Assembly: GCF_016862275.1 (NCBI RefSeq)
Contig: NZ_BOMQ01000016.1
Coordinates: 38,429 to 102,428, forward strand
DNA: 64,000 bases
Reading direction: 5' to 3'
DNA from: Actinoplanes nipponensis
Lineage (GTDB): Bacteria > Actinomycetota > Actinomycetes > Mycobacteriales > Micromonosporaceae
Both the position numbers and the translations under genes were made by a program. Of this stretch, positions 1-7,340 are shown piece by piece. The notes beneath the pieces are model-generated. The model did not search any database, was not told the origin of the DNA, and saw nothing but the letters and a program-made list of their open reading frames with translations. Each line of letters starts with the position of its first letter. Position 1 is the first letter of the stretch.

Positions 1-18
1 GCCGGGCCGGCCGGAACG

Positions 19-31
19 ACGGACAGTCCGT
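19..31. promoter_or_regulatory. Short inverted repeat before the first gene
   Basis: ACGGAC-A-GTCCGT is a perfect 6-bp inverted repeat 5 bases before the GTG at 37. It could be an operator for autoregulation. However, the reading frame of the first gene stays open to the window edge, so it may instead lie inside a longer coding sequence. Weak evidence. Confidence 0.2.
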
Positions 32-36
32 TCACC

Positions 37-468
37 GTGGCCATGGTCCGCTGCCGGCATCCGCAGGGCTGCCCGGCCGAGCAGCTCGTGTCCTGCGAGA
101 GCACCGGCATCGCGGGCCGGCTCCGCGCGATCGGCTGGAGCCAGCACCGCGAACACGGCTGGGTCTGTCCGCAGCACGGTGACCGCGCGAGCGCCGACGA
201 GAAACAGGCGCCCAGGCTGATCGTCACCCACCGGACCCGGCGGCTGATCCAGGCCATCCGGGACGGGCACGACTTCGGCATGGCGATCATGCGGGAGACC
301 GGGCTGTCGGAGTCCACGGTGTACGCGACACTGCGACGCCTGCGCGCGGCCGGCTGGACGGTGTGCGAACTGGAGCCGGCGGATGTCGCCGTCCGCCGGC
401 AGCGCCCGCAGCGCAAGATCTACCGCCTCACCGAGAGCCTGCTCGACGAGCTCGGCTGGCCGCACTGA
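37..468 (+). CDS. PadR-like winged-helix regulator with Cys/His-rich N-terminus
   Basis: Predicted DNA-binding protein of 143 aa. The C-terminal half (about residues 62-140) reads as a winged helix of the PadR/MarR type: a helix containing GHDFGMAIMRETGLS, a recognition helix STVYATLRRL, then a wing ending RKIYRLTES. The N-terminal half carries a CRHPQGC cluster, a further Cys and a GWVCPQHG motif, which could form a zinc ribbon; this is inference. Start is GTG 37 or ATG 43; neither has a clear ribosome binding site. The frame is open to base 1, so the gene could begin outside the window. The target is unknown. No neighbour on the same strand overlaps it, so it is probably monocistronic. Confidence 0.6.
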   Translation: MAMVRCRHPQGCPAEQLVSCESTGIAGRLRAIGWSQHREHGWVCPQHGDRASADEKQAPRLIVTHRTRRLIQAIRDGHDFGMAIMRETGLSESTVYATLRRLRAAGWTVCELEPADVAVRRQRPQRKIYRLTESLLDELGWPH

Positions 469-474
469 GCGGTC

Positions 475-491
475 CGGCCGGGGCCCGGCCG
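475..491 (+). terminator. Possible terminator after first gene
   Basis: CGGCCGGG-G-CCCGGCCG inverted repeat begins 6 bases after the stop at 468. The loop is very short, so the effective stem is about 6 bp. No T-run follows, as is usual in very high GC actinobacteria. Tentative. Confidence 0.3.
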
Positions 492-679
492 CCGCGGCCG
501 TGATCATCCGTACGGTGTCCACCGATCGGCTCTGATCGGCCGGGGCCGTCCGCGGATGTCGTGTCGTCGCCCCGTCCGGCGCCGCGGACCAGCACAGTGT
601 CTGTGGCGCCGGACGGGTCCCGACGCCGCGGGGACCGGTGTCCCGGCACGAACCGCGGCCCTCCCAGGAAGGTTCACTC

Positions 680-1231
680 ATGACCGTCTTGCTCATCGCC
701 GAGGACGACGACGACATCCGGGCGGTCCTCGAGCGCATCTTCCGGCGGACCGGGTTCTCCGTGCTGGTCGCGGCGGACGGCCGGCAGGCCCTGCGGATGG
801 CCGTCGAGGCCCGGCCCGAGCTGATCCTGACCGATCTCGACATGCCCGGACTCACCGGCCTGGAGCTCTGCCGGGCGGTCCGGGCCGAGCCGGCGCTCAA
901 CGAGGTTCCGGTGGCGCTGATCAGCGGCTCGCTGACCCCGGGCGACCCGCGGGCCGTCGAGGCCCAGGCCTGCGCGGTGGTGCTGAAGCCGTTCACCGGC
1001 CCGCTGCTGGTCACCGAGATCGAGAGTCTGGTCCGCGCGGGGCGGCATCCGCACCCGGACATCGGGTCGCGCTGCCCGCTCGCCGCGGCCCGGGTGACGG
1101 CGGCGCCGCGGCCGGGGCCGGTCCGGCCCGCGGGGGAGGGCGACGAGCAGATCACTACGACTTTCGTCGCAGCCGCGGGCCGGTCGAACCCCGCTCAGTG
1201 GCGATGTGGCGGGGCGGCCCGGCGGGGATAG
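680..1231 (+). CDS. Orphan response-regulator receiver protein
   Basis: A 183-aa single-domain CheY-like receiver. The acidic pocket is AEDDDD near residue 7, the phospho-acceptor is Asp52 in LILTDLDMPG, and the conserved Lys103 lies in VLKPF. About 65 residues after the domain are Pro/Ala/Arg-rich and probably disordered; no DNA-binding output domain is visible. The start is ATG 680, preceded by CAGGAAGG at good spacing, rather than the GTG 42 bases upstream. The receiver is clearly similar to the N-terminal receiver of the histidine kinase at 16970-18985 (shared TDxDMP, CRAVRA and SDP/GDP stretches), so the two are probably paralogues. No kinase is adjacent. It probably works by protein-protein contact. 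Confidence 0.85.
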   Translation: MTVLLIAEDDDDIRAVLERIFRRTGFSVLVAADGRQALRMAVEARPELILTDLDMPGLTGLELCRAVRAEPALNEVPVALISGSLTPGDPRAVEAQACAVVLKPFTGPLLVTEIESLVRAGRHPHPDIGSRCPLAAARVTAAPRPGPVRPAGEGDEQITTTFVAAAGRSNPAQWRCGGAARRG

Positions 1232-1278
1232 TCGGGTCATCGCGGCGCTCGGCGCCGCCGGGGCGAGGGGAGACCACG

Positions 1279-1419
1279 ATGGCGGACAACGGTGTGGCGC
1301 GACGCGGGACCGGCGCGCGGACGACGATGCTGATCCTCAGCGATCCGGCGGTGCTGCGGATCGGCCTGTCCGCCGCCGGCATCGCCGCGCTGCTGCTGGC
1401 CGTCGCCGCCCGCCTCTGA
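1279..1419 (+). CDS. Small single-pass membrane protein, hypothetical
   Basis: A 46-aa peptide starting at ATG 1279 with GGGGAG seven bases upstream. Residues 1-20 are basic and polar. Residues about 24-44 form a hydrophobic Ala/Leu-rich segment (LSAAGIAALLLAVAA), so it is likely a one-pass membrane peptide. It lies 47 bases after the receiver gene on the same strand and may be cotranscribed. It is convergent with the gene ending at 1423. No family is recognised, and chance occurrence cannot be excluded at this length. Confidence 0.45.
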   Translation: MADNGVARRGTGARTTMLILSDPAVLRIGLSAAGIAALLLAVAARL

Positions 1420-1422
1420 GGC

Positions 1423-2700
1423 TCACCGCGACCGCACCACGCCCGACGTCGTGCTCCTGACCTTCGGGAAGACCGACCGGGTGTCGGCCAGCCCGCAGCG
1501 CTTGTGCAGGATCTCGCCGATGACCGCGCGGTAGTCGGTGGTGACGGCCAGGTCGCCGTCGACCAGGTGGCGCTCGTCGAGGCCGGGCCAGCGCCCGTGC
1601 ACCCGGCCGCCCACCACGCCGCCGCCCAGCAGCAGCATCGCGTTGCCGTAGCCGTGGTCGAGGCCGTTGGAGCCGTTCTGGCGTACCCGCCGGCCGAACT
1701 CGCTGACCGTCACCAGGGTGACCCGCTTCATCGCCGTGCCGCCGAGGTCGGTCGCGAACGCGGCCAGGGCGGCGGCCAGCTGGGCCAGTTTGTCGTGCAT
1801 CCGCTTGCCGGGCACGGCCGCGCCGAGGTTCTCGTGGATGTCCCAGTCGCCGGAGTCGACGCAGGCGGTCATCAGCCCGGCCCGGCCCTTGATCAGCCGG
1901 GCGACATCCTGGAGCGCGCGGCCCAGCGTGTCGTCGGGGTAGACCGCGCCGTTGGCCGGCTGGTACGCGTCGACCGCCAGGGCCTTCGCGGTGGCCAGCG
2001 AGCCCATCACCTGACCGGCCGGCCGGCTCAGCACGTCCGGCGCCCCGGCGTAGAGGCTGGCCAGGGTGGCCGCCATGGGCTGACCGGGCTGGTCGCCGTC
2101 CAGCGCGAATTCCTTGATCGACTTCATGCCGAGGGCGGGCGCCGGCCCGGCCAGCATCCGGGCCGGCATCATGCTGCCCATCGAGACGCCGTGGAACGGG
2201 CTGCCCGCGCCGAGGCCGCCGAGCATCCGGTCCAGCCAGCCCGTACGGACCGAGGTGCCGGGCGCGGCCCGTTCCAGCTCCTCCATCGCGGAGAAGTGCG
2301 AGCGGTTCGGCCGGCTCTGGCCGACGGCGTGCACCGCGCCGAACGTGCCGGCCTGCCAGAACGGCAGCAGCGGGGCCAGGGCCGGGTGCAGGCCGAAGCG
2401 GGCGTCCCCGCCGAGCAGCCGGGACCGGGGCACGGCGATGTCCGGCCGGGCCGCGTAGTACGCCGGGTCGCCGGCGGGCACGATGGCCGACATCCCGTCG
2501 AAGCCGCCGCGCAGCGACAGCAGCACCAGCGTGTCACCGGTGTACCGGCCGGCCGCGAAGGCCAGCTGGGTGGAGATCTGATCGCCGGCCAGGGCGGCGA
2601 ACGCCCCGGTGGCGCCGGCCGCGAGGGCCCGGCCCAGGGCGCCGCGCCGGGTCATGGCGGTGCGCCGGTCGTCCGCGCAGCCACAGCTCTGCTCGATCAT
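1423..2700 (-). CDS. Tat-exported DUF1501 family protein
   Basis: A 425-aa member of the DUF1501 family, a sulfatase/phosphatase-fold-related group of exported proteins of undefined reaction. The N-terminus has a twin-Arg motif (MTRRGAL) and a hydrophobic stretch ending ALAGDQ, a Tat signal. Family hallmarks include LVLLSLRGGFDGM near residue 55, QSRPNRSHFSAME, and a C-terminal VTVSEFGRRVRQNGSNGLDHGYGNAM block with conserved His and Asp. The start at 2700 follows a GAGG-type ribosome site. It begins 5 bases after the DUF1800 gene, and this DUF1800/DUF1501 pairing is seen in many bacteria. It is the last gene of the putative exopolysaccharide operon. The substrate is not known. Confidence 0.85.
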   Translation of the reverse strand: MIEQSCGCADDRRTAMTRRGALGRALAAGATGAFAALAGDQISTQLAFAAGRYTGDTLVLLSLRGGFDGMSAIVPAGDPAYYAARPDIAVPRSRLLGGDARFGLHPALAPLLPFWQAGTFGAVHAVGQSRPNRSHFSAMEELERAAPGTSVRTGWLDRMLGGLGAGSPFHGVSMGSMMPARMLAGPAPALGMKSIKEFALDGDQPGQPMAATLASLYAGAPDVLSRPAGQVMGSLATAKALAVDAYQPANGAVYPDDTLGRALQDVARLIKGRAGLMTACVDSGDWDIHENLGAAVPGKRMHDKLAQLAAALAAFATDLGGTAMKRVTLVTVSEFGRRVRQNGSNGLDHGYGNAMLLLGGGVVGGRVHGRWPGLDERHLVDGDLAVTTDYRAVIGEILHKRCGLADTRSVFPKVRSTTSGVVRSR

Positions 2701-2705
2701 GGTCG

Positions 2706-4253
2706 TCACCTCACCGCGAAGTAGGGGGAGTTCAGCATCAGGGCCACGAGCTGGGGGAGCCGCCAGCCGACGGCCGAGTCGGACGGCCGCAGCGCCGTGC
2801 CGGCGGTCTTGCCGAAGTACGCCGCCAGCGCCGACCTGTGCTCGGCCGGCAGGGTACGGCCGAACAACCGCCGGGCCAGCGCGTCGATCAGTTCGCCGTA
2901 GGTCGCCGGCAGCGCGCCGACGAGCGCACCGGCCAGGTCCGCCGGCCGCTGGAACTCCTTGGGCCGGTAACCCGCGACGATGTGCAGGTGGGCGTTCCAC
3001 CGGGCCAGCACGCCGCCGGGCGACGTCCAGGCCGCGGCGACGTCGGGGTAGCCGTTCGGTGGCGCCCAGGACAGCGGCGCCTGACCGAGCGAGCCGATCA
3101 GCCAGTAGAGCGATTCGATGCCCGCCGTTCCGGTGGCGTCGGGGCCGTAGCCGACCGCGCGGACCGTCGCCACGATGTCCTCGTACGGGGTGCGGATCTT
3201 CGCGCCGGCCGAGGCCCGGAACTCCGGCGAGCCGAACAGGGCCCGCAGCACCGGGACGATCGCGGACCGGTGCTCCAGGTAGACCTTGGCCAGCCGGTTC
3301 ACCAGGGAGGCGGGCGGGTTGTCGGCGACGAAGCGCACGCACAGCTTGGTGGCGATGTGCCGGGCGGTCGCCGGGTGCCGGGCCAGGTGGTCGAGCAGGG
3401 CCAGCACCGCCGTCTCGCCGCCGGCCGCGGTGGCGTTGTCGTGCCGGAAACCGGCCACCTGCACCGGACCGGTGGCGTGCGTGTTCGGGCTGTACTTGTA
3501 GCCGCCGGTGTCCCAGTCGACGGTCAGCCCGGTGAGCAGCCGGGCGGCGTCCTTGACGTCGGACTCGGTGTAGCCCAGCCCGACGGTGTGCAGTTCGAGC
3601 AGCTCGCGGCCGTAGTTCTCGTTCGGCGCGTACTTGGTGGAGAAGCGGTTGTCCAGGTACGTCAGCATGGCCGGGTGCCGGGCGGAGGCCTTGAGCAGGT
3701 CGGCGAAGCGGCCCAGCGCGTGCGGCCGGATCACCGTCCGGTCGTAGTCCTGCCGGCTGTCCCAGACGTCGCCGGCGGGGTTGGTGACGTTGAGGTGGTT
3801 GGACCAGAAGTCGACCATCACCTCCAGCAGCTGCCGCTCGCTCCAGATGGCCCGGCTGGTGGCGGCGAAGCCCAGCTGGAGCATGGTGTCCCAGCCGTAC
3901 CGCAGGGTGCCCGCCCGGACCCGGGAGCGGACCTCGCCGATCGACAGCTCGATCAGCGGGAAGCGGGTCAGCAGGGCGTCGCAGGCCGGGTCGGCGATGG
4001 CGGCCGGGTCGAGCTGGCGGTCCAGCCAGGCCGCCGTGCCGAGCCGGCGGATCTCGGCGACGGAGGCGGCGGTGGGCCCGTAGGTGGCGCGCCGCAGCAG
4101 GTGCAGCTCGGCGTCCGCCGCGAGGTACGACTTGGTGGTCGACGCCGCCGCGGCGGCCGGCGCCGGCCCGGCCGCGGTGAGCGCCACGGCGGCGCCGGCC
4201 GCGCCGACGACGCGGCGGCGACTGATGCGGGTCTTCCCCGGGGATGCCGTCAC
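2706..4253 (-). CDS. Tat-exported DUF1800 family protein
   Basis: A 515-aa protein of the DUF1800 family. It starts at GTG 4253 with AAGG upstream. A Tat signal (SRRRVVGAAGAAVALTAAG) occupies residues 11-30. The mature part begins with the family motif HLLRRATYGPT and contains FWSNHLNV and NENYGRELLELHTVG, both typical of DUF1800. These proteins are exported and nearly always encoded beside DUF1501. Their role is unsettled. The gene lies 51 bases after the UDP-glucose dehydrogenase stop and 5 bases before the DUF1501 start, so it is probably transcribed with the glycosylation genes upstream. That suggests a role in handling an envelope or extracellular polymer; this is inference from position. 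Confidence 0.85.
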   Translation of the reverse strand: MTASPGKTRISRRRVVGAAGAAVALTAAGPAPAAAAASTTKSYLAADAELHLLRRATYGPTAASVAEIRRLGTAAWLDRQLDPAAIADPACDALLTRFPLIELSIGEVRSRVRAGTLRYGWDTMLQLGFAATSRAIWSERQLLEVMVDFWSNHLNVTNPAGDVWDSRQDYDRTVIRPHALGRFADLLKASARHPAMLTYLDNRFSTKYAPNENYGRELLELHTVGLGYTESDVKDAARLLTGLTVDWDTGGYKYSPNTHATGPVQVAGFRHDNATAAGGETAVLALLDHLARHPATARHIATKLCVRFVADNPPASLVNRLAKVYLEHRSAIVPVLRALFGSPEFRASAGAKIRTPYEDIVATVRAVGYGPDATGTAGIESLYWLIGSLGQAPLSWAPPNGYPDVAAAWTSPGGVLARWNAHLHIVAGYRPKEFQRPADLAGALVGALPATYGELIDALARRLFGRTLPAEHRSALAAYFGKTAGTALRPSDSAVGWRLPQLVALMLNSPYFAVR

Positions 4254-4304
4254 ACAACCTTGTTCGGCCGGCCGGCCCGGCCGCCGCGCGAACCCGTTGG
4301 ATGG

Positions 4305-5765
4305 CTACCGAGCCGCAACGGGCCGGGTTGCCGGGCGGGGGAGCGGCGGGCGGCCCGCCGGGTCGTCCTGGTCGAGCGCGGTCCACCCGGCCGGGGCCCG
4401 GTCCGCGGGCCGGGAGCCCAGCCCGCGGTACCGCCAGCCGGCCGCGGTCCAGGCCGCCGCGTCCAGGCAGTTGCGGCCGTCGATCACCAGCGGGGTGGCG
4501 GCGAGCCGGCCGAGCCGGGCCGGGTCGGCGGTGCGGAACTCCGGCCACTCGGTCAGGACGCAGACCAGCTCGGCGTCGCGGACGGCGTCGTCCAGCGACT
4601 CCGCGAAGCGCAGACCGGGCTGCGCCAGGGCGGCGTTGGCCATCCCCGCCGGGTCGTAGACGCGCACGCCGGCGCCCGCGCGGGCCAGCGCCGCCGCGAT
4701 CTGCAGGGCGGGCGCGTCGCGGACGTCGTCGGAATGCGGTTTGAACGTCGCCCCGAGCACCGCGACCCGGGCGCCGGCGAACTGCGGGCCACCCGGCCCC
4801 GGCGGGCAGCCGAGCAGTTCGGCGGCGAGCTGGAGCACCTTGCCGCGGCGGCGCTGGTTGATCAGGTCGACCTCGTGCAGGAAGCGCAGGGCCTCGCCGG
4901 CCCCGAGTTCCTGGGCGCGGGCCTGGAAGGCGCGGATGTCCTTGGGCAGGCAGCCGCCGCCGAAGCCGACGCCGGCCTGCAGGAAGCGGTTGCCGATCCG
5001 GGGGTCGTAGCCGATGGCCCGGGCGAGCTGGGTGACGTCGCCGCCGGCGACCTCGCAGACCTCGGCCATCGCGTTGATGAAGCTGATCTTGGTGGCCAGG
5101 AACGCGTTCGCGGCCACCTTGACCAGCTCGGCGGTGGCGAAGTCGGTCACCACCACCGGCACCTCGCGATCCTCGGCGGCGGCCAGCTCCAGGATGCCGC
5201 GGTGGGCGGCGTCGACCAGGGCGCCGGCCCACTCCGACCGTACGCCGACCACGATGCGGCTGGGCCGCAGCACGTCCTGGACCGCCCGGCCCTCCTGGAG
5301 GAACTCCGGGGACCAGGCCACCTGCACGCCGAGCCCGGGCGCGTGCTTGGCGACGAGCCGCTCCACCCACTCGGCGGTGCCGACCGGGACGGTGGACTTG
5401 CCGACGATCAGCGCCGGGCGGGTCAGGTGCGCGGCCAGCCCGGTGACCGCCGACTCGACGTACGACAGGTCGGCGCCGGTGCCGCCGGGCCGCTGCGGCG
5501 TGCCCACGCAGACGAAGTGCACGTCGCCGAAGTCGGCCGTCTCGGCGTACGAGGTGGTGAAGCGCAGCCGGCCGGCGGCCAGGTTGCGCCGCAGCAGCTC
5601 GGTCAGGCCGGGCTCGTGGAACGGCACCGTGCCGGCCGTCAGCGCGGCGATCCGGGCCACATCGACGTCGAAGCCGAGGACCTCGTACCCCAGTTCGGCG
5701 AAGCAGACGGCGTACGTGGCGCCGAGATAGCCGGTGCCGACAAAGGTCAGCCGCGGTCGGGGCAT
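4305..5765 (-). CDS. ugd: UDP-glucose 6-dehydrogenase
   Basis: Makes UDP-glucuronate from UDP-glucose with two NAD+. The protein is 486 aa. The NAD-binding loop VGTGYLG is at residue 9, GKSTVPVGT is at 122-130, and the catalytic Cys272 lies in GFGGGCLPKDI. The C-terminal UDP-binding domain contains GATFKPHSDDVRDAPAL. About 45 extra residues at the C-terminus are Pro/Arg-rich. An in-frame ATG exists at 5780, overlapping the previous stop. ATG 5765 is preferred because AAGGAG sits 6 bases before it. It follows the GT39-type gene by 11 bases, so UDP-glucuronate is probably a donor for the polymer made by this operon. Confidence 0.93.
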   Translation of the reverse strand: MPRPRLTFVGTGYLGATYAVCFAELGYEVLGFDVDVARIAALTAGTVPFHEPGLTELLRRNLAAGRLRFTTSYAETADFGDVHFVCVGTPQRPGGTGADLSYVESAVTGLAAHLTRPALIVGKSTVPVGTAEWVERLVAKHAPGLGVQVAWSPEFLQEGRAVQDVLRPSRIVVGVRSEWAGALVDAAHRGILELAAAEDREVPVVVTDFATAELVKVAANAFLATKISFINAMAEVCEVAGGDVTQLARAIGYDPRIGNRFLQAGVGFGGGCLPKDIRAFQARAQELGAGEALRFLHEVDLINQRRRGKVLQLAAELLGCPPGPGGPQFAGARVAVLGATFKPHSDDVRDAPALQIAAALARAGAGVRVYDPAGMANAALAQPGLRFAESLDDAVRDAELVCVLTEWPEFRTADPARLGRLAATPLVIDGRNCLDAAAWTAAGWRYRGLGSRPADRAPAGWTALDQDDPAGRPPLPRPATRPVAAR

Positions 5766-5776
5766 CGTCGTCTCCT

Positions 5777-7333
5777 TCATCGTGGGTCCTTGCGGTCCAG
5801 CCGGAAGATCCGGATCTGCTCGAAGGACCGGTACTCGCTGAGGGTGTAGGCGGTGAGCAGGAACCCCTGGGTGGGGCCGGGCATGCCGTCCATCGGGTCG
5901 AGGTTGGCCGCCGTGGTCGAGACCAGCCAGATCCGCCGGGTGTCGCCGACGCACGGGCCCGGGTCGACGCACTCCTGCGCGCCGAAGGTGCCGTTCTGCT
6001 GCGAGGTCCGCTCGACCAGCACGTCGCGCAGCAGGCCGAGGCGCCGCACCTCGTAGTCGAAGGCCCGGCGGCCGTTACGCGTCGTGCCGGCGTAGGCGAT
6101 GCCGTCGTCGGGCGCGGCCACCGCGGCCAGGGCCAGGGCGGCGGAGTGGAAGTCGGGTTCGCCGTAGACCGGGCTGTGCCGGGCCGCCTGCTGTCCGGGC
6201 CCGCTTACGGCGAGCACCGCGACCGCCACCAGCAGGCCGCTCAGCGACAGCGGGACCCGCGCGGCGGCCCGGCGGATGTACCGGGTCAGCGAGAAGCCGA
6301 GCGCGGCGGCCAGCAACGTCCACGCCGGCACGGTGAAGAGCAGGTAGCGGTGCAGGAAGAGATGCAGCACCGGGAACGTGACGTAGCACCAGAGCGGCGG
6401 GAACAGCGCCCAGCTCAGCAACAGGACGACCGGTCCCCGGTGCCGGGCCCAGAGCAGCGCCGTGGCCAGCAGCGCCGCGGCGCCGACGACCAGGGCGACC
6501 TGCCAGGAGCCGAAGATCCGGACCGGCAGGCTGGTCAGCGCCTCGCCGTCGGCCCGGATCCAGGAGATGACGCTCGACTGCTCCGAGCCCTTGGCCGCCA
6601 GCGGCAGCGCCGCGGTCACCGCGAGGGACGCGCCGGCCAGCCACCGCAGCAACCGCAGGTCGCCGCTGACCCGGAAGGCCCGCCACATGAAGACGGCGTG
6701 GGCCAGCAGCACGGTCAGGGTCACGATGTGCATCAGGCCGGCGAGGACCAGGCCGGCGCCGTACAGGATCCAGCGCCGCCAGGTGGGCCGCTCCAGCGCC
6801 CGCAGCAGCAGCAGCGTCGCCAGCGTCGCGAAGCCGATCGCGAAGGCGTACGGCCGGGCCTCCTGGCCGTAGCGGGTCGCCGCGGGCAACCCGGCGAAGA
6901 TCAGTCCGGCCGTCAGGCCGACCCCGGTGTCGAAGAGCCGGCGGCCCAGCATCGCGACGAGCGCCGCCGTGGCGGCCGTGGCCAGCGCCGAGGGCACCCG
7001 CAGGCTGGTCTGGGAATCGCCGAAGAGGTCGATCCAGAAATGCAGGAACAGGTAGTACGGCGCCACCACGGCGTCCACATTGGCCAGCAGCTTGGCCAGG
7101 TCGCCGAAGCTGAGCGTGGCGGCGTACCAGCTGGCGTACTCGTCGTTCCACATGCTGCGCGCGCCGATGCCGGCGACCGACAGCCCGAGGGCGAGCAGCG
7201 CCGGGGGCAGGGCCAGCGCCACCGTGCCCGCCGCCGGCCAGCTCCGGACGGCGGCTTCCGGGACGGTTGCGTCCGGCGGGTGCGCGCCGCCGGCCGGCGC
7301 GACGGGCGGGGACAACACGTGCACGTTGGTCAT
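5777..7333 (-). CDS. Multi-pass membrane glycosyltransferase, GT39/ArnT-like
   Basis: A 518-aa integral membrane protein with roughly ten or eleven hydrophobic segments between residues 30 and 360, followed by an extracytoplasmic domain of about 150 aa. Near the first long loop it has MWNDEYASWY, matching the acidic DE motif of the GT-C fold (PMT/ArnT-like, polyprenyl-phosphate-sugar donors). GQEARPYAF is also typical of this family in actinobacteria. It probably transfers a sugar from a lipid carrier to an acceptor outside the membrane. It starts 7 bases after the acyltransferase stop. Donor and acceptor cannot be read from sequence. Confidence 0.8.
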   Translation of the reverse strand: MTNVHVLSPPVAPAGGAHPPDATVPEAAVRSWPAAGTVALALPPALLALGLSVAGIGARSMWNDEYASWYAATLSFGDLAKLLANVDAVVAPYYLFLHFWIDLFGDSQTSLRVPSALATAATAALVAMLGRRLFDTGVGLTAGLIFAGLPAATRYGQEARPYAFAIGFATLATLLLLRALERPTWRRWILYGAGLVLAGLMHIVTLTVLLAHAVFMWRAFRVSGDLRLLRWLAGASLAVTAALPLAAKGSEQSSVISWIRADGEALTSLPVRIFGSWQVALVVGAAALLATALLWARHRGPVVLLLSWALFPPLWCYVTFPVLHLFLHRYLLFTVPAWTLLAAALGFSLTRYIRRAAARVPLSLSGLLVAVAVLAVSGPGQQAARHSPVYGEPDFHSAALALAAVAAPDDGIAYAGTTRNGRRAFDYEVRRLGLLRDVLVERTSQQNGTFGAQECVDPGPCVGDTRRIWLVSTTAANLDPMDGMPGPTQGFLLTAYTLSEYRSFEQIRIFRLDRKDPR

Positions 7334-7340
7334 CGGATCC

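Noticed and set aside
1423..5370. A single 1315-codon minus-strand frame covering DUF1501, DUF1800 and ugd
   Set aside because: Only the last 425 codons have protein character (DUF1501). The rest is an out-of-frame Arg/Pro-rich reading of DUF1800 and ugd.
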